Assembly: GCA_963565915.1 (NCBI GenBank)
Contig: OY751489.1
Location: 4,464,001 to 4,528,000 of the forward strand
Direction of reading: 5' to 3'
Length of the DNA stretch: 64,000 nt
Source: Entoloma clypeatum
Taxonomy: Eukaryota > Basidiomycota > Agaricomycetes > Agaricales > Entolomataceae
Within the stretch, counting starts at the first letter, position 1. Each line of letters starts with the position of its first letter. The notes beneath the pieces are model-generated. The model saw only the letters and a list, made by a program, of their open reading frames with translations. It was not told the origin of the DNA and made no database searches. Shown here in pieces: positions 44,405-55,148 of the stretch. The translations under genes and the position numbers were made by a program.

Positions 44405-45433
44405 TTTAGTTGATGATGTTTGTGCGGTGGATTGGTTCAGAGCGGATTGTTTCTTGTCGGACTTGGGAGTGGGTTTATCGGTTCTGGATTTCTCCTGTTG
44501 ACATTCCCAGTAGCGAGCGTCAATAGTATGAGCCGCGGATCATAGGTCTGGTAAAGACTTGATCTTGGGTTGTTGGGAGAGGATGTCCTTGATCCGATCT
44601 GGAAGTCCGACGTACAGTAGTAGCAGTGTCGGAGGGGGTTTTCATCCCAGTCAGTCTTGGTAGCAAGACGTTGGAATTCAACGTTGTATTTCAATATCTT
44701 TTGATTTTCCTTCATCCGTAGGTTGTCCAACTGTTCTTTGGCTTCGCCCTGAGGGTCAATGGTACCAAACTCGGAGCGGAGAAGTCGGACGAACTCGGGG
44801 AAAGAACCCCACCAATTGGGTTCATCATCGTCAAGAATAAAGGGTTCAAAAAATTTGAGTGCTGTGCCCCGGAAGTAGGACATGGCAAAGTTGACTTTGG
44901 AATGTTCTGAGTCGAAGTTGTCATTGTCGGAGAAGTAAGCTTTGCATTGTAAAATGAATGCGGAGAGTTTGTGTGGATCGGATCCGTCGAAGGTATCCGG
45001 TTCATTGGCATACGACTTTTTCTTCTTTGTGTCATGACATTTCAACTCTTTGGTCATGAGCAAAATGGCTTCAGCTAGATTGGGTTCCTGATCTGGATTG
45101 GATTCGGAGTTGTCCAAATCTGCATGTACTACCATCGGAAGGAGGAGGAGATCCTCCTGGAGGTCCACCGAATAAGTCAGAATTTAGAGGTGCAGAGGGT
45201 TCCGTTGGTGGGTTTATTGGAGGACTGGCGGGAAGTGGTGGGAGCTGAGAGTTGGAAGAAGGCGGAGGAACAGATGGTCTGGGGGTAGGAGCGGATGATG
45301 ATGCTGTGGTTCGAGGAGTAATAGTTACATTGCAGGTTTCTCGAAGGAAAGCAGAGCGTGGAGTGGAAGATGAACATTCTGCTGCTGCACGAGCAGTCCT
45401 AGTTGTTCGAACTGTATTACGGGTTTGAGACAT
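44405..45433 (-). pseudogene. Gypsy II gag, N-terminal and capsid part
   Basis: From ATG 45433 (MSQTRNTVRTTRTARA) the protein is Ser/Pro-rich (LFGGPPGGSPPP), then the frame changes near 45135 and continues as ADLDNSESNPDQEPNLAEAI and the capsid core (FRGTALKFFEPFILDDDE, FPEFVRLLRSEFG, LRMKENQKILKYNVEFQRL), typical of Ty3/gypsy gag. A second frame change occurs near 44640, after ENPLRHCYY, where the other frame continues VGLPDRIKDILSQQP. Copia 1 then interrupts it at 44400; the CCHC knuckle is at 32559-32827. Two frameshifts and the insertion disable it. Confidence 0.75.
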
Positions 45434-45484
45434 GTGGGTAGAGGTTGTTGGGTAAATCAAAGAATGGTGGTAGTTCAAATATAC

Positions 45485-46028
45485 TGTCATGTAGCGTTTT
45501 TCTCAACGTCAGAAAACATCGGACGAGTCGGAGCAGAGTAGCGGAGGAGCGGAATGTGGTGAGTGCGACATTGGCAGAAAGGACCTGGCTTCAACTTGTG
45601 CATTGCGCCCCACTCTTTGACGTGGTCCTCGATTTTGGATTGGCAGATGTCGGATGAGCGGATGAGTGGATGAGCAGAGGTGATGGAGAGAATGCTCAAA
45701 GGCAAGTAGAGACAGATGCGAATGAGGTGTAATGTATGATATTTGAACTGAGGTTCTATGACAGGTTTGTACACTATTTATAGTAGACTAGAATGATCAG
45801 CATTACTATAAGTGATGTGCAGATATCGGAGTTGACCATCAGAACATTCAGAGTATGGAGAGTAGCAAATGAAAAGTGAACAACATATGTCTACTTGTAA
45901 GTATGGTTGAGATGTTACGTAGTAGAAGTATAATCAAATATAAATAGAATGTTGTTGGAGCAGATGTTGGAGCGGATGAATTGTTGGAGTTGTCGGATAA
46001 GTCGGATGTGAATTGTATGGTTATGACA
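45485..46028 (-). repeat. Gypsy II 5' LTR
   Basis: 544 bp, closely similar to 27234-27777. Followed at once by the CAAGT target duplication and then gypsy I sequence. Confidence 0.88.
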
Positions 46029-46271
46029 CAAGTCCAAGGATCAGATCACATGGGTTCGAACTGGTTCCACAACAAGTCCCTCAATAGGTTGACTTGGTCA
46101 ATCAACGAGTTCCTCAAGAGGACGACTCAGTTCGGTTCAGCAGAGCTAAGTCTTCGCAAGGCACTTAGTTTGAGAGTGTTCCAGATAAGACAGGTAAGCG
46201 TTAATTGTCTGGGTCAAGCTGAGGACCTCTACTCTAAGGTTATTGGTCTTATATACGTTATCCTATGGCTA

Positions 46272-46536
46272 TAAATAAGTAGATACTGCGCAGGAGCTAA
46301 ATAAGCCATTGGTTAGATAAATGTTCCAAGGGGGCTGTGGCATAGGAGTCAGAGATAAGGCCTTGAGGCCATGAGTCAGAGATAACAAGTGAAAATGTAG
46401 CTAAAAGGGGAATTGTCCGAGTCATAGGGGACACGTGTCCCAGGGTCGTCAGAGTTAAGTGAAACGGGGTCAGATAGGAATTGAGGGTTGAAGGGTCGCA
46501 TGAAGGTGCATAGGAAGAGGGTGAAAAAGTGTAACA
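46272..46536 (-). repeat. Gypsy I 5' LTR (part shared with the 3' LTR)
   Basis: Matches 24950-25226, apart from a small deletion after GTCATAG. Plus-strand end GTGTAACA; on the minus strand TATATAAGACC follows downstream near 46250, so the full LTR extends left to an unresolved point before 46034. Confidence 0.65.
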
Positions 46537-46929
46537 GACAGGGGTAACATGCAGGTAAAAAATCTGTACCTGTACCCCTACCCTTAAAAAACTGTACCCC
46601 CTCGTCAAGGGTAAGAAAAACCCTCACCTACGGGTGAGGGCTTTCAAGGGTATGTGGGGGTACAGAATACCCATGGGACAGCACACAAGAGTAGACACCC
46701 TTGGTGCTATGCAGCCTGTCTGCACGCCATGCGCCATCACGGACCTTGTGGGGGTGCACGCGTGACCCTCCTCACTCCTCATGCATGCATCGCATCGCCT
46801 CCTAGTGCTCTTGCATACTACACCCACCCTGTCGTGGACCTCCCAGCCCACCTCCCCTTCTCTAGCCACTGCCTTCGTCTCCCACGCCATTTGGCGGACA
46901 GGTAGGTGGTGGCAGTGGGTGAGTATGGG
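46537..46929. other. Low-complexity CCCT/ACCC-rich sequence, no gene
   Basis: Holds ACCCTTAA and CCCTCACC-type blocks and a short hairpin, CCCTCACC-TACG-GGTGAGGG (46629-46648). The overlapping short ORFs have no recognisable content. Confidence 0.4.
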
Positions 46930-47472
46930 AGGGTGGGGAATGGTGAGGGCCGTTAGGCAAGAGGGTGTGAGTGGGGCCGTTGGACACGAGTGGATGCCGT
47001 TGGGTGCAAAGGGGAGTCATTAGGTGTGACAGGGGACCATTGGGCACGAAGGGGGGCCATTGGGCATGAAGAGGGGCCATTGGACACCATTCGGCATGAG
47101 TTGACACAAGTGGGCATGAGTCAATGCGAGTAGGGGCCATTGGACACAAGTGGACGCCGTTGGGCATGAAGGGGGGCTGTTAGGCATGATGGGGGACTGT
47201 TGGGTGCAAAGAGGGGCCATTGGATGCCATTGGGCATGAGTTGACACGAGTGGACGTGAGTCGATGCGAGTAGGGGCCGTTGGGCACAAGTTGATGCCGT
47301 TGGGCATGAGTCGATGTGAGTGGACATGAGTCGATGTGAGTAGGGGCTGTTGGGCGCGAAGGGGGGCCATTGGGCATGAGTAGGGGGGATAAAAGTATCA
47401 ACATCAACATCAACTTGTTGATTGTTGATTGTTTGGCTCAACCAAACATCATGTGACCCTCCAAACCTGTTC
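46930..47472 (+). repeat. G-rich minisatellite array with a hairpin end
   Basis: About 20 irregular units of the type GGGGCC(A/G)TTGGGCA(T/C)GA, with spacers such as GTTGACACGAGTGGAC. The array ends in GGGGGATAAAAGTATCAACA, then ATCAACTTGTTGATTGTTG and GTTTGGCTCAACCAAAC, two short hairpins. The same end recurs at 48740-48836. Confidence 0.75.
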
Positions 47473-48600
47473 AGTTGATGCTGTTGTCCATGAGTCGACG
47501 CGAGTAGGGGCCGTTGATATGACCACTGCGCAGCTGTGCATGAAAATTCACTTTTTCCACAGTTTTGTCAATATAAGAATATAATGCTGGCCCCTTCACA
47601 AACATATTCTATTGGAACTGATGGTACTACTGGCTACCTAAGAGTGTCTAAATACCACTGGACCACCTTTGGTCATGATCTTGGGAACAGTCACTTTGAG
47701 GGCTTAACCAAACCTTGACACAACACTTTATTTCTCAATAGATAAGACCATTGAGGGGACCAGTCATTAATAAGAATATTCTATGACATATCACTCTATC
47801 CAATCACTACTATTGACTATGGACAATCTGAGGGCTCGGGGGACTCATAATAATGAGCAGGATGCCCAGCATCACAGTGTATGACATGCGATCACAGATG
47901 CCGTGATGCAGATCCGTGTGGCTTACCAGAAATAGACCAAACCCTGGAAACGGGTTCCCGGTCCGTGACACTTCTGACCCTTGATTGATGACAACCGGGA
48001 ACTTGATTGATTGATCGACAACATCAATATTGATGCGGACTTCTAGAATGCTTGTGAAACGACGTGTTCTTGTCGCTCCACTCCGCCAGGGCCAGTTGCC
48101 CTCTCGACACCTTGGAAATATGCTTAAAAGACCCATGTGAATATTTGGACCATGCCTAAATAACAGATACCCTGGAAACTGATTTGTTATGGACATATCT
48201 TGTGATAAACCTTATATATATATTTCATCTCTTGTCATGTATAAAAACTGTAGTTCCCTGCCATGTACTGTAGATTAGAAAGGCCCCCCAGCCAGATCCA
48301 ATCCCTCTCTCTCTCTCTCAGTGATTGATTGAGTGGTTTGATTTTCTAAGTCTCATCCAAAGGGAGTCTCAGTGAACCCTGAGAAAAGTCGATCTCATAT
48401 CAATATTTTATTTGATCAAAACCCTTGATTGTCGATGCACAACCTTGCGACAACTTTCTACAAAAGACAAACAAGTCTAACTACTTACAAAATAAGTGGT
48501 TAAGTTCCCGCCACCCTTGAACTATTTTGTTGAGGAGTTGTGAGGGGTTTTGTGGTGTTTTCGCACCGCGGGCCGCTCATCAAGTCCCATCTTCTCACTG
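47473..48600. other. Possible solo LTR, no gene
   Basis: From about 47817 (TGACTATGGACAATCTGAGG) the stretch has LTR-like composition: a CT microsatellite (48306-48320), TATATATATATTTC and TATAAAAACTG near 48210-48250, then pyrimidine- and stop-rich sequence to about 48590. No matching partner in the window, so the call is tentative. The 128-codon minus frame at 47810-48196 has no recognisable domain. Confidence 0.3.
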
Positions 48601-48836
48601 TTAGGCAGGACGGGGGACTGTTGGGCAAGAAGGGGGACCATTATGCATGACGGGGGGCCATTGGGCATGAGTCAACACAAGTGGACATGAGTCAACATGT
48701 GTAGGGGCCGTTGGGCACGAAGGGGGGCCGTTGGGCATGAGTAGGGGGGATAAAAGTATCAACATCAACTTCAACTTGTTGATTGTTGATTGTTTGGCTC
48801 AACCAAACATCATGTGACCCTCCAAACCTGTTCAAA
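48601..48836 (+). repeat. Second G-rich minisatellite block with the same hairpin end
   Basis: Six or so GGGGCC(A/G)TTGGGCATGA units followed by the same unit end as 47380-47472 (GGGGGATAAAAGTATCAACA and the CCAAAC hairpin, ending CCAAACCTGTTCA). The two blocks are partial copies of one repeat. Confidence 0.7.
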
Positions 48837-48943
48837 TGGTGCGGGTTTTTGGAGGGTAAGAAATTCTGACCCTCACCCTTACCCTCCCTTACCCTTCATC
48901 AAAACCCTGAGGGTTTTGTGTACCCTTGTCCATCACTACGACA

Positions 48944-50563
48944 ATGGGAGTTTCTGGGCTTTGGAATGTGAGCCAACTCTGCAGGTGCTCCTCAAGATAT
49001 CACTGATGACACCTTGGAGCAGATCTTGCAACCAGCAGCAGAAGTTCATGCCCTCACCCAAGTTGCAACTGATGAGGGATTTGAGCCACGTCAGCACAGA
49101 CATGGGACACTTTTTATTGGAATTGACACAAGGTGAGGGCTCCTGTTTTGAATGGGTCTTGTTTGCTGATATCTGACCTACCAAGTATACTTCTCACTTG
49201 CACACAGTGTCACCCCTGAAGTCGAGGATCCTGCATGCAGGTTGGTGAGAATCTGCCTCTGCAGATTCTCTTTTGGCAGATCTGTCGGCTCTTATCCATC
49301 ACTGTCACCACCATCTTTGTTCTTGACAGTCCTGAATGGCTGTCTGTCAAGCATGACTGCAAGATGAAAATGGCACCTCATGCACTGATGTGTGCTTATG
49401 AAGAGCTCATCAAGAGAGCTGGATTTCACTTATATATGGTGAGTGAATCACCTCCCATGGAAACTCTCCCACTGAGCATTTTTCTGAGGCTCAGGGAGAA
49501 GTGGAGGCAGAGCTTGCATGGCTCAACCAAACAGGAAGAATCAATGCTGTCTGGACGGATGATGCCGATGTGCTTCTCTTTGGGGCGACACACATTATAC
49601 AAATGTAGGCCTTTCTGTTTTGCTCACCACGGCCCGTTCATCTGAGATTGCAACCTCCAGCCCCACCATTGCACATGATCATGACACCATGACCATGTTC
49701 ACTGCCAAAGCCATCCACGGTGACCCTGCTGTGTCACTGATGCAGGCGCAGATGTGCCTGGTTGGTCTTCTAGCTGATAATGACTATGATATGGTTAGTC
49801 CACTCTTCGAATCAAGTGCCCATTCATCTGAATCTTATGTCCAAAATGCGAACAGATGGGTCTGAGGGGCTGCAGGATCACAATGGTGCACAGGCTCAGC
49901 AGTGGAACGGCACTTGCCGAGGAACTTGAGCATGCTATGTGCACCATGGCACAGCCTGATCTTGACAAGTTCCTTAGGGAATGGAGGGCGAGACTTGGGG
50001 TCCAGCTTGCATGGGACCCGGACCATGTCCTTCTTGTCAAGCAACCCCGCGCCACACATAACATCACCCCTGTGTTTCCTCTGCTCGATGTCCTGCATCT
50101 GTTTCTCTATCCTGCCACGTCATCTGATGCTGTTGATGCCTTGCAGTGGGGAAAACTGAAGCCAGACCTCCTGTTGCTTGCAGACTGGTGTGAGAATTAT
50201 TTTTCATGGGGATCATCAGGCAAAATCTTGAAAAAGTTTTAGGACAATGTATGGGTTGGCATTTGCTTCCAATACCTTCTCAACATAGGTCTTTTTGCAC
50301 CTCACATTTTCATTCCTCATTCTGACAATCCACTCCAATCAGCCCATGAATGTCAATGCCACACTTGCAGCTCATGTTTCGAACAGCGCGAGCCCAGACT
50401 TCACCCATGACAACATACTCCAGATCAAGAAGGAATCCCTTGGTCCCATGTTTGAGATCAGAACCCACTCTCTTGCAGCCACGACCATCTGTGGGCTATG
50501 TGTGATCATCCCATGTCTGGATCCTTTGCTGCACAGAGCCTCAATGTCAGTCTGGGTGCCAAG
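48944..50563 (+). pseudogene. XPG/Rad2-like nuclease (PIN domain) pseudogene
   Basis: Exon 1 (48944-48967) reads MGVSGLWN, the family start; after an intron (48968-49019) QILQPAAEVHALTQ and GTLFIGID follow. Later exons carry FVLDSPEWLSVKHD (49300s), GEVEAELAWLNQTG and AVWTDDADVLLFGATH (49489-49600), FTAKAIHGDPAVSL and ADNDYDM, then, after an intron at 49799-49857, MGLRGCRITMVHRLSSGTAL and NYFSWGSSGKI. These match acidic active-site blocks of XPG nucleases, which cut flap DNA. The joins near 49200 and 49600 do not keep frame, TAG stops at 50240, and the 3' end is cut by the gypsy III LTR at 50564. Mushrooms have many such copies, so it need not be the housekeeping gene. Confidence 0.65.
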
Positions 50564-50965
50564 TCTTATGCTTAACAAACCATTCCAAGGTTCGGGCAGA
50601 GTATGCAGGAAAGTGGAAAGGCGAAGAGCAAAGTGATTGCTAAATCTAAGGAATCTACTATAGTACAAGAGGTTTATATAGGTACTGACTATAGGCAGTA
50701 GCGGATGAGTCAGTACTGCGGAAGGCAGTGCGCATGAGTAAGGCAACTGCGGAAGGCTATGTACAGTGAGTAAGCTGACTGCGGAGTGCGAGTCAGCATG
50801 GGAGCGAAGTATACTAAAGGGGATGACGAAGTAATGTAATGAGTCAGACTGGGAATCGAAGGTTGCGAAAGTAGACATTAGACATAGTAAGTTCATAAGA
50901 GGGCGCCGAGTCGGGCCGATAAGTAAAAGATATGATGTGGTCCTCATACCGTAGAGTCCGTAACA
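50564..50965 (-). repeat. Gypsy III 3' LTR
   Basis: 402 bp. Minus strand starts TGTTACGGACTCTACGG; the plus-strand start TCTTATGC has one change from the TGTTATGC of the right copies. Minus-strand TATATAAAC box near 50680. Confidence 0.85.
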
Positions 50966-50999
50966 TGTTCCCCTCTCCAAGCTCTGTGTCCTCACAGAG

Positions 51000-51365
51000 T
51001 CACTGTCCCCATCCCTCGTTGTTGCTGGGATCGGACCAGTTCAGACTTTCCTTGAGGCTCCAATCATATTTCAACTCCTCATTGATGGCTACAGCGAGTT
51101 CAAGGCCTTTGATGGCCAGCCGAATGCGTCGATTTTCGATGACGAGGGTGCTGGTGTAATTCCCAAGGATTTGTTTCTCTTTGGGAGTCGGGGCGACGGG
51201 GAGATTGGACAACGAATGGAGTCAAATATTCATCTGGCGATGAAGGAGATCAGCGAGGGAAGTTTCAAGGGCATGGATTTGGTCTCTCATGGAGAGTGCT
51301 TCGTTCATAAGGGCGGCGATGGCGGGGTTGATGTCGGTGGTGGAGGTGACGGTGGTGTTGGACAT
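51000..51365 (-). pseudogene. Gypsy III 3' ORF: small coiled-coil protein, one TGA
   Basis: From ATG 51365 the minus strand reads MSNTTVTSTTDINPAIAALM, a short amphipathic helix (LSMRDQIHALETSLADLLH), TGA at 51224-51222, then in the same frame SNLPVAPTPKEKQILGNY, ENRRIRLAIKGLELAVAINE and a stop at 51000. About 121 codons with the stop read through as Arg. It sits between the chromodomain and the 3' LTR, on the same strand as pol. No known domain; the role is unknown. Confidence 0.5.
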
Positions 51366-51539
51366 GGCAGCAAGGATGGTTGAGAGATAGAAGAAGAAGG
51401 GGGAGGCTATATTGGGCAGGGAGAAGACTAGAGCGGGGAACTCGGTGTGTGGTTGACTGATGAGGTCGATACTGCCATGGGTTTTGAGAACTCGTCTTTT
51501 ATTGTGGTTGAGACGGGTTCTGCCGATGGAAATCACGGA

Positions 51540-54500
51540 TCAAATCTTGAGCGTTCTGAACATTAGCTCGAGGTTCCCATGTGTTCTCTTCTGGGCCATA
51601 TCCTTCCCACTGGACGAGGTACTGGATTTTTCCGCGGAACTTTCAAGAGTCTAGGATCGTAGACACATGGTACTCCTCTCGTCCTTCAACGATGATCGGA
51701 TCAGGGGCTGGTTTCTTTTTCTGGATGGCGTACTTCGGAGTTTCATATGGTGACAACAGGGTCTCGTTGAACACAGGGTGAATCATCTTCCAAGTCTTCG
51801 GAAGATCAAGAAGGTACGCGCTAGCTCCTTTCTTCTCTAGGACTTTGAATGGTCCATGTCGGAGTGCATCAAGTTTCTTTGAGGGGCGATTGGTCCTGAT
51901 GTTAGTCCCTTCGAGCCACACCTTGTCTCCGATACGGTAGTCCCGAGACGGACTTCGCCGTGTGTCAACTGTCTTCTTCATCTGATCCTGTGCTTGTTTC
52001 AGCGCGGCATTGGCTTCTTCTCGTGCCTGTTTAAGTTTTTTCAAGAAGTTGTTGGCAGCCGGATTAGTATCTTCTAACACGAGCTCTCCCTTCCATGGAT
52101 GTAAACCGTAGTTGAGGTAGAATGGGGTGTGCTTTGTTGCCTGATGTTCTTTGTCATTGTACTGGAACTCTGTGATTGCGATCCATTCAGCCCAATCATC
52201 CTGTAGATGGTTGACAAAGTTTTGTAAGAATGCTTCTGTTTCCTGATGCGATCGTTCGGCCTGTCCATCAGTCTGTGGGTGGTATGCGGTGGACAGGTTC
52301 CTCTTGATCCCTAACATGCGGCAGAGTATCTCCATGAACTTTGCAGCAAACTGCGGTCCCCTATCGCTGATGATCTTCTTGGGGATCCCATGAAGCTTCC
52401 ATATCTGATCCCGATAGATCTTGGCTAATCCTTCAGCTGATAGTTCCACGGTTGTCGGAATGAGGTGAAGCATCTTTGAATGTCTATCCGTGATGACCAG
52501 AATTGCATTTTTTCCATCAGATTCCGGTATCGGTCCCACAATGTCGATTCCTATGTCTTCCCATGGATGACTTGGTGCTGTGTGGGGGTGTAGCGGAGCA
52601 TGTCGCTTTTGTCGGTTAATCTTGTTGCGTTGACAAGTGTCGCAACCCTTCACATACTTCTTCACATCATGCAGTATGGTAGGCCACCAGTAGGTGCGAG
52701 TGAGGAGTTCATGTGTCCGGTACTGTCCTGGATGTCCAGCCACTGGTGCATCATGTGACTCGAACATCAATTCTTGTCGTAATTGTGGGTCTGGCAGGAC
52801 ATAGACTCGTTCTCCTGCATAGGTGATCCCATTCTCCTGCTGATACCAATGAGGATTCTTTTTTAGGCCCTGGGCTACTTCTGTCTCCATGTGGTTTGAA
52901 CCCTTGATGCGTGCGATCCACGGATTTTCAATGGTTGTAACGTTTCCAATTTTGATGGAATCAGATGTTTCACCCCCTTCAAAGAATTGTTCCTCCGTGA
53001 ACATCTCCATCTGTACCACATCTTCTGATTCCAACCGTTTCAAGAATAGTCCCTCCTTGAGCATCTGGTCACTGTCTTGTGGTTCAAATTCCGCTTCATA
53101 CCAGGGTAAGCGCGACAGGATGTCCGCTTTCGCATTGGTCTTGCCGGGCACATGCCGTAATTCGAAGTCATAGTCTTGTAACTTCATTTTCCAGCGTTGC
53201 TGTCATTGATTCAGGTCCTGAGGACGACGGAAGTATTCCAGGTTCTTGTGATCGGTCAAGATCTCGAAACGTTCCCTGGCTTCAAGCAGATAGTGTCTCC
53301 AATCTTTCAATGCTTCCACGACTGCCAGGAGTTCCTTGTTGTATATCTCGTAATTCTGTTCGGCCGCGGACATGGTCCGCGACAAGAACGCAATGGGGTG
53401 CCATTTGTCGTTTTGCTTCTGAGAGAGTACTGCTCCAATTGCATAGCCCGATGCATCGGTTTCAACCCTGAACTGTCCCTCTGGTTTCGGTAATGCCAAG
53501 ACTGGTGCTGATGTAATTGCCTGTATGAGACCTTCAAAAGCTTGCTGCTCCATTGGTCCCCAAGTAAATGCCGTACCGCCTGTGAGCGCGGTGAGAGGTT
53601 TCGCGATGTTTGAGTACCCTTCAATAAATCGTCGATAGAAGTTAGCAAATCCAAGGAACTTCTGAACTTCCTTTTTTGATGTGGGTGCTCGCCAGTTTCG
53701 AATTGTATCCACCTTCTCAGTTTCCATCTCAACATGTCCCTCACCAACCACATATCCCAATATAGGACATTTTGTTACTTCCCATAAACACTTCTTCTCC
53801 TTTAGGAACAAATCATTGTCCGATAGGATCTGTAGGATTTCTTCAGTGTTTTGCGTGAGTTCTTCCTTGGTTTTACCGATAACCACGATGTCATCCATGT
53901 AGATCACGCAGATACGTCGGCAGATCTGGTCCCAGAATAGACTAGCCATCATTCGAGAGAACATTCCCGGGGAGTTGCAAAGACCAAAAAACATGACCAA
54001 TGGTTCGAACAATCCTCGACTGGTGAGGAAGGCAGCTTTCCATTCATCGCCCTCCTTAATCCGGACATTGTTATAACCCCACATGATGTCCATTTTATTG
54101 AAGTAGACCACATCTTTCAGTACGTCCAAGAGATCGGATATTCATGGGAGTGGGAACTTGTCTTTGACCGTGAATTTATTGACCATGCGGTAATCTTGTA
54201 CCAATCGTTTGGAGCCATCCTTCTTGTTGATGAAGAAGCAAGGGGAGGCATAAGGGGATTTGGACGGACAGATCTTTCCTGTTGCTAGACCCTCGTCAAT
54301 GAATGTGTCCAATTCCTCTTGTTCCTTTTGCGTCATAGGATATGTATTTCCCCCTAGTTCCTTTGGTGCGTCCGGTGTAAGTTCGATACCATGGTCCCAT
54401 TCCCTCTCCTTTGGGATCTTATCAAAGTTCTCTTTCTCGAAAAGATGAGCAAATCGTTCAACATATGAGGGTTGTTTGGTTGCGGGAGGTGGTGTGGGAG

Positions 54501-55107
54501 TGACAGCTTCCAAGATAGGGTCTCCAGGCTTCCATTTCTGATCCGACTTTTTGGGTGCATCTTTGTCGCGCACCTCAACCATGTGAACCCGGTGTTTGCG
54601 ACCATTAAGGTTAATTCTGAAATCCGAGTGTTTGGTTTGACATGTTGTTGGGCACCGGTTAAATGTTACCGCGCCGGTTGTCCAATTGATTGTGGGGTTG
54701 TGGTGCACCAACCAGTCATGTCCCAAGAGCATGTCTGTTCTCCCAATGTCCAGTACCATTGCTTCCATGGTTTCCTGATGTGCTCCCAAATCCAGTTTGA
54801 CTTTGGCAAGTTGGCTCGCTTTCTGTTGTCGATTTGGTGATCCATCCACATTTAGAATTGCTATGGGCGGTATTCCTCACGTGGGGAGGTTCTGTTCACG
54901 TACTATTCTGGGATGGATGCATGTGCGTTCACATCCGCTATCAACCTCAGGTCGGATAACCTTTGGTCCTCGTTGTGTCCTGAGCTGAGCTGACAGCCTG
55001 ATCTCTCGTCTTTTCGGAGGTTTATCTCCCTTCACAATCTTAGTCGACGCAGCGGCTCGCTTGGCAGGGATGACATAGGTTCTATTGTCTGCAGTCATAC
55101 AAGGCAA
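51540..55107 (-). pseudogene. Gypsy III pol: protease, RT, RNase H, integrase, chromodomain; one frame with TGA stops
   Basis: The whole pol is in a single frame, in the -1 frame relative to gag. Protease VDSGCERTCIHPR (about 54940); reverse transcriptase SPYASPCFFINKKDGSKRLV and VIYMDDIVVIG (about 53890); [16 protein letters not shown]; RNase H VETDASGYAIGAVL; integrase HHCC (HDAPVAGHPGQYR, CDTCQRNK) and DDE core (GIDIVGPIP, SDRGPQFAAKFMEI, HPQTDGQAERSHQE); chromodomain [21 protein letters not shown] codons at 54877 (LPT-x-GIPP), 54142 (FPLP-x-ISDL), 53203 (LNQ-x-QQRW) and 51643 (ILDS-x-KFRGK) each fall where Arg is usual or fits. No frameshift was seen. Confidence 0.88.
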
Positions 55108-55148
55108 GCAAGTCCATTTAATAGATAAGGGTTGCGACTTAGCGTCGT

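Larger units (their letters stand above)
27234..46028 (-). mobile_element. Ty3/gypsy element II with both LTRs, target duplication CAAGT, interrupted by copia 1
   Basis: LTRs 27234-27777 and 45485-46028 are both 544 bp, start TGTCA and end ATGACA. CAAGT precedes the left LTR (27229-27233) and follows the right one (46029-46033). Removing the copia nest leaves about 7.2 kb. Minus-strand order: gag, zinc knuckle, protease, reverse transcriptase, RNase H, integrase, chromodomain, then an antisense gene. Pol carries three TGA and at least two frameshifts. A TATAAATAG box lies on the minus strand near 27525 and 45775. Confidence 0.88.
24950..46536 (-). mobile_element. Ty3/gypsy element I (chromovirus type), internally deleted, interrupted by gypsy II
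   Basis: The 3' LTR fragment (24950-25226) and the 5' LTR (ending 46536, matching from 46272) share about 265-277 bp and both end GTGTAACA. Its body is 25227-27233 plus 46034-46271, split at CAAGT by gypsy II. What remains of pol is integrase with chromodomain, itself shortened, plus an extra 3' ORF. Gag, protease and reverse transcriptase are missing. The left LTR is truncated at 24950. A TATATAAG box lies on the minus strand near 46250. Confidence 0.7.

Noticed and set aside
46034..46271. A tRNA-like TTCGAA stretch (GGGTTCGAACTGG) as a tRNA gene or primer site of gypsy I
   Set aside because: Spacing between TTCGAA and the CCA complement is too short for a tRNA 3' end, and no cloverleaf can be drawn.
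47810..48196. 128-codon minus-strand ORF
   Set aside because: No recognisable domain; sequence is LTR-like with TATA motifs and a CT microsatellite nearby.
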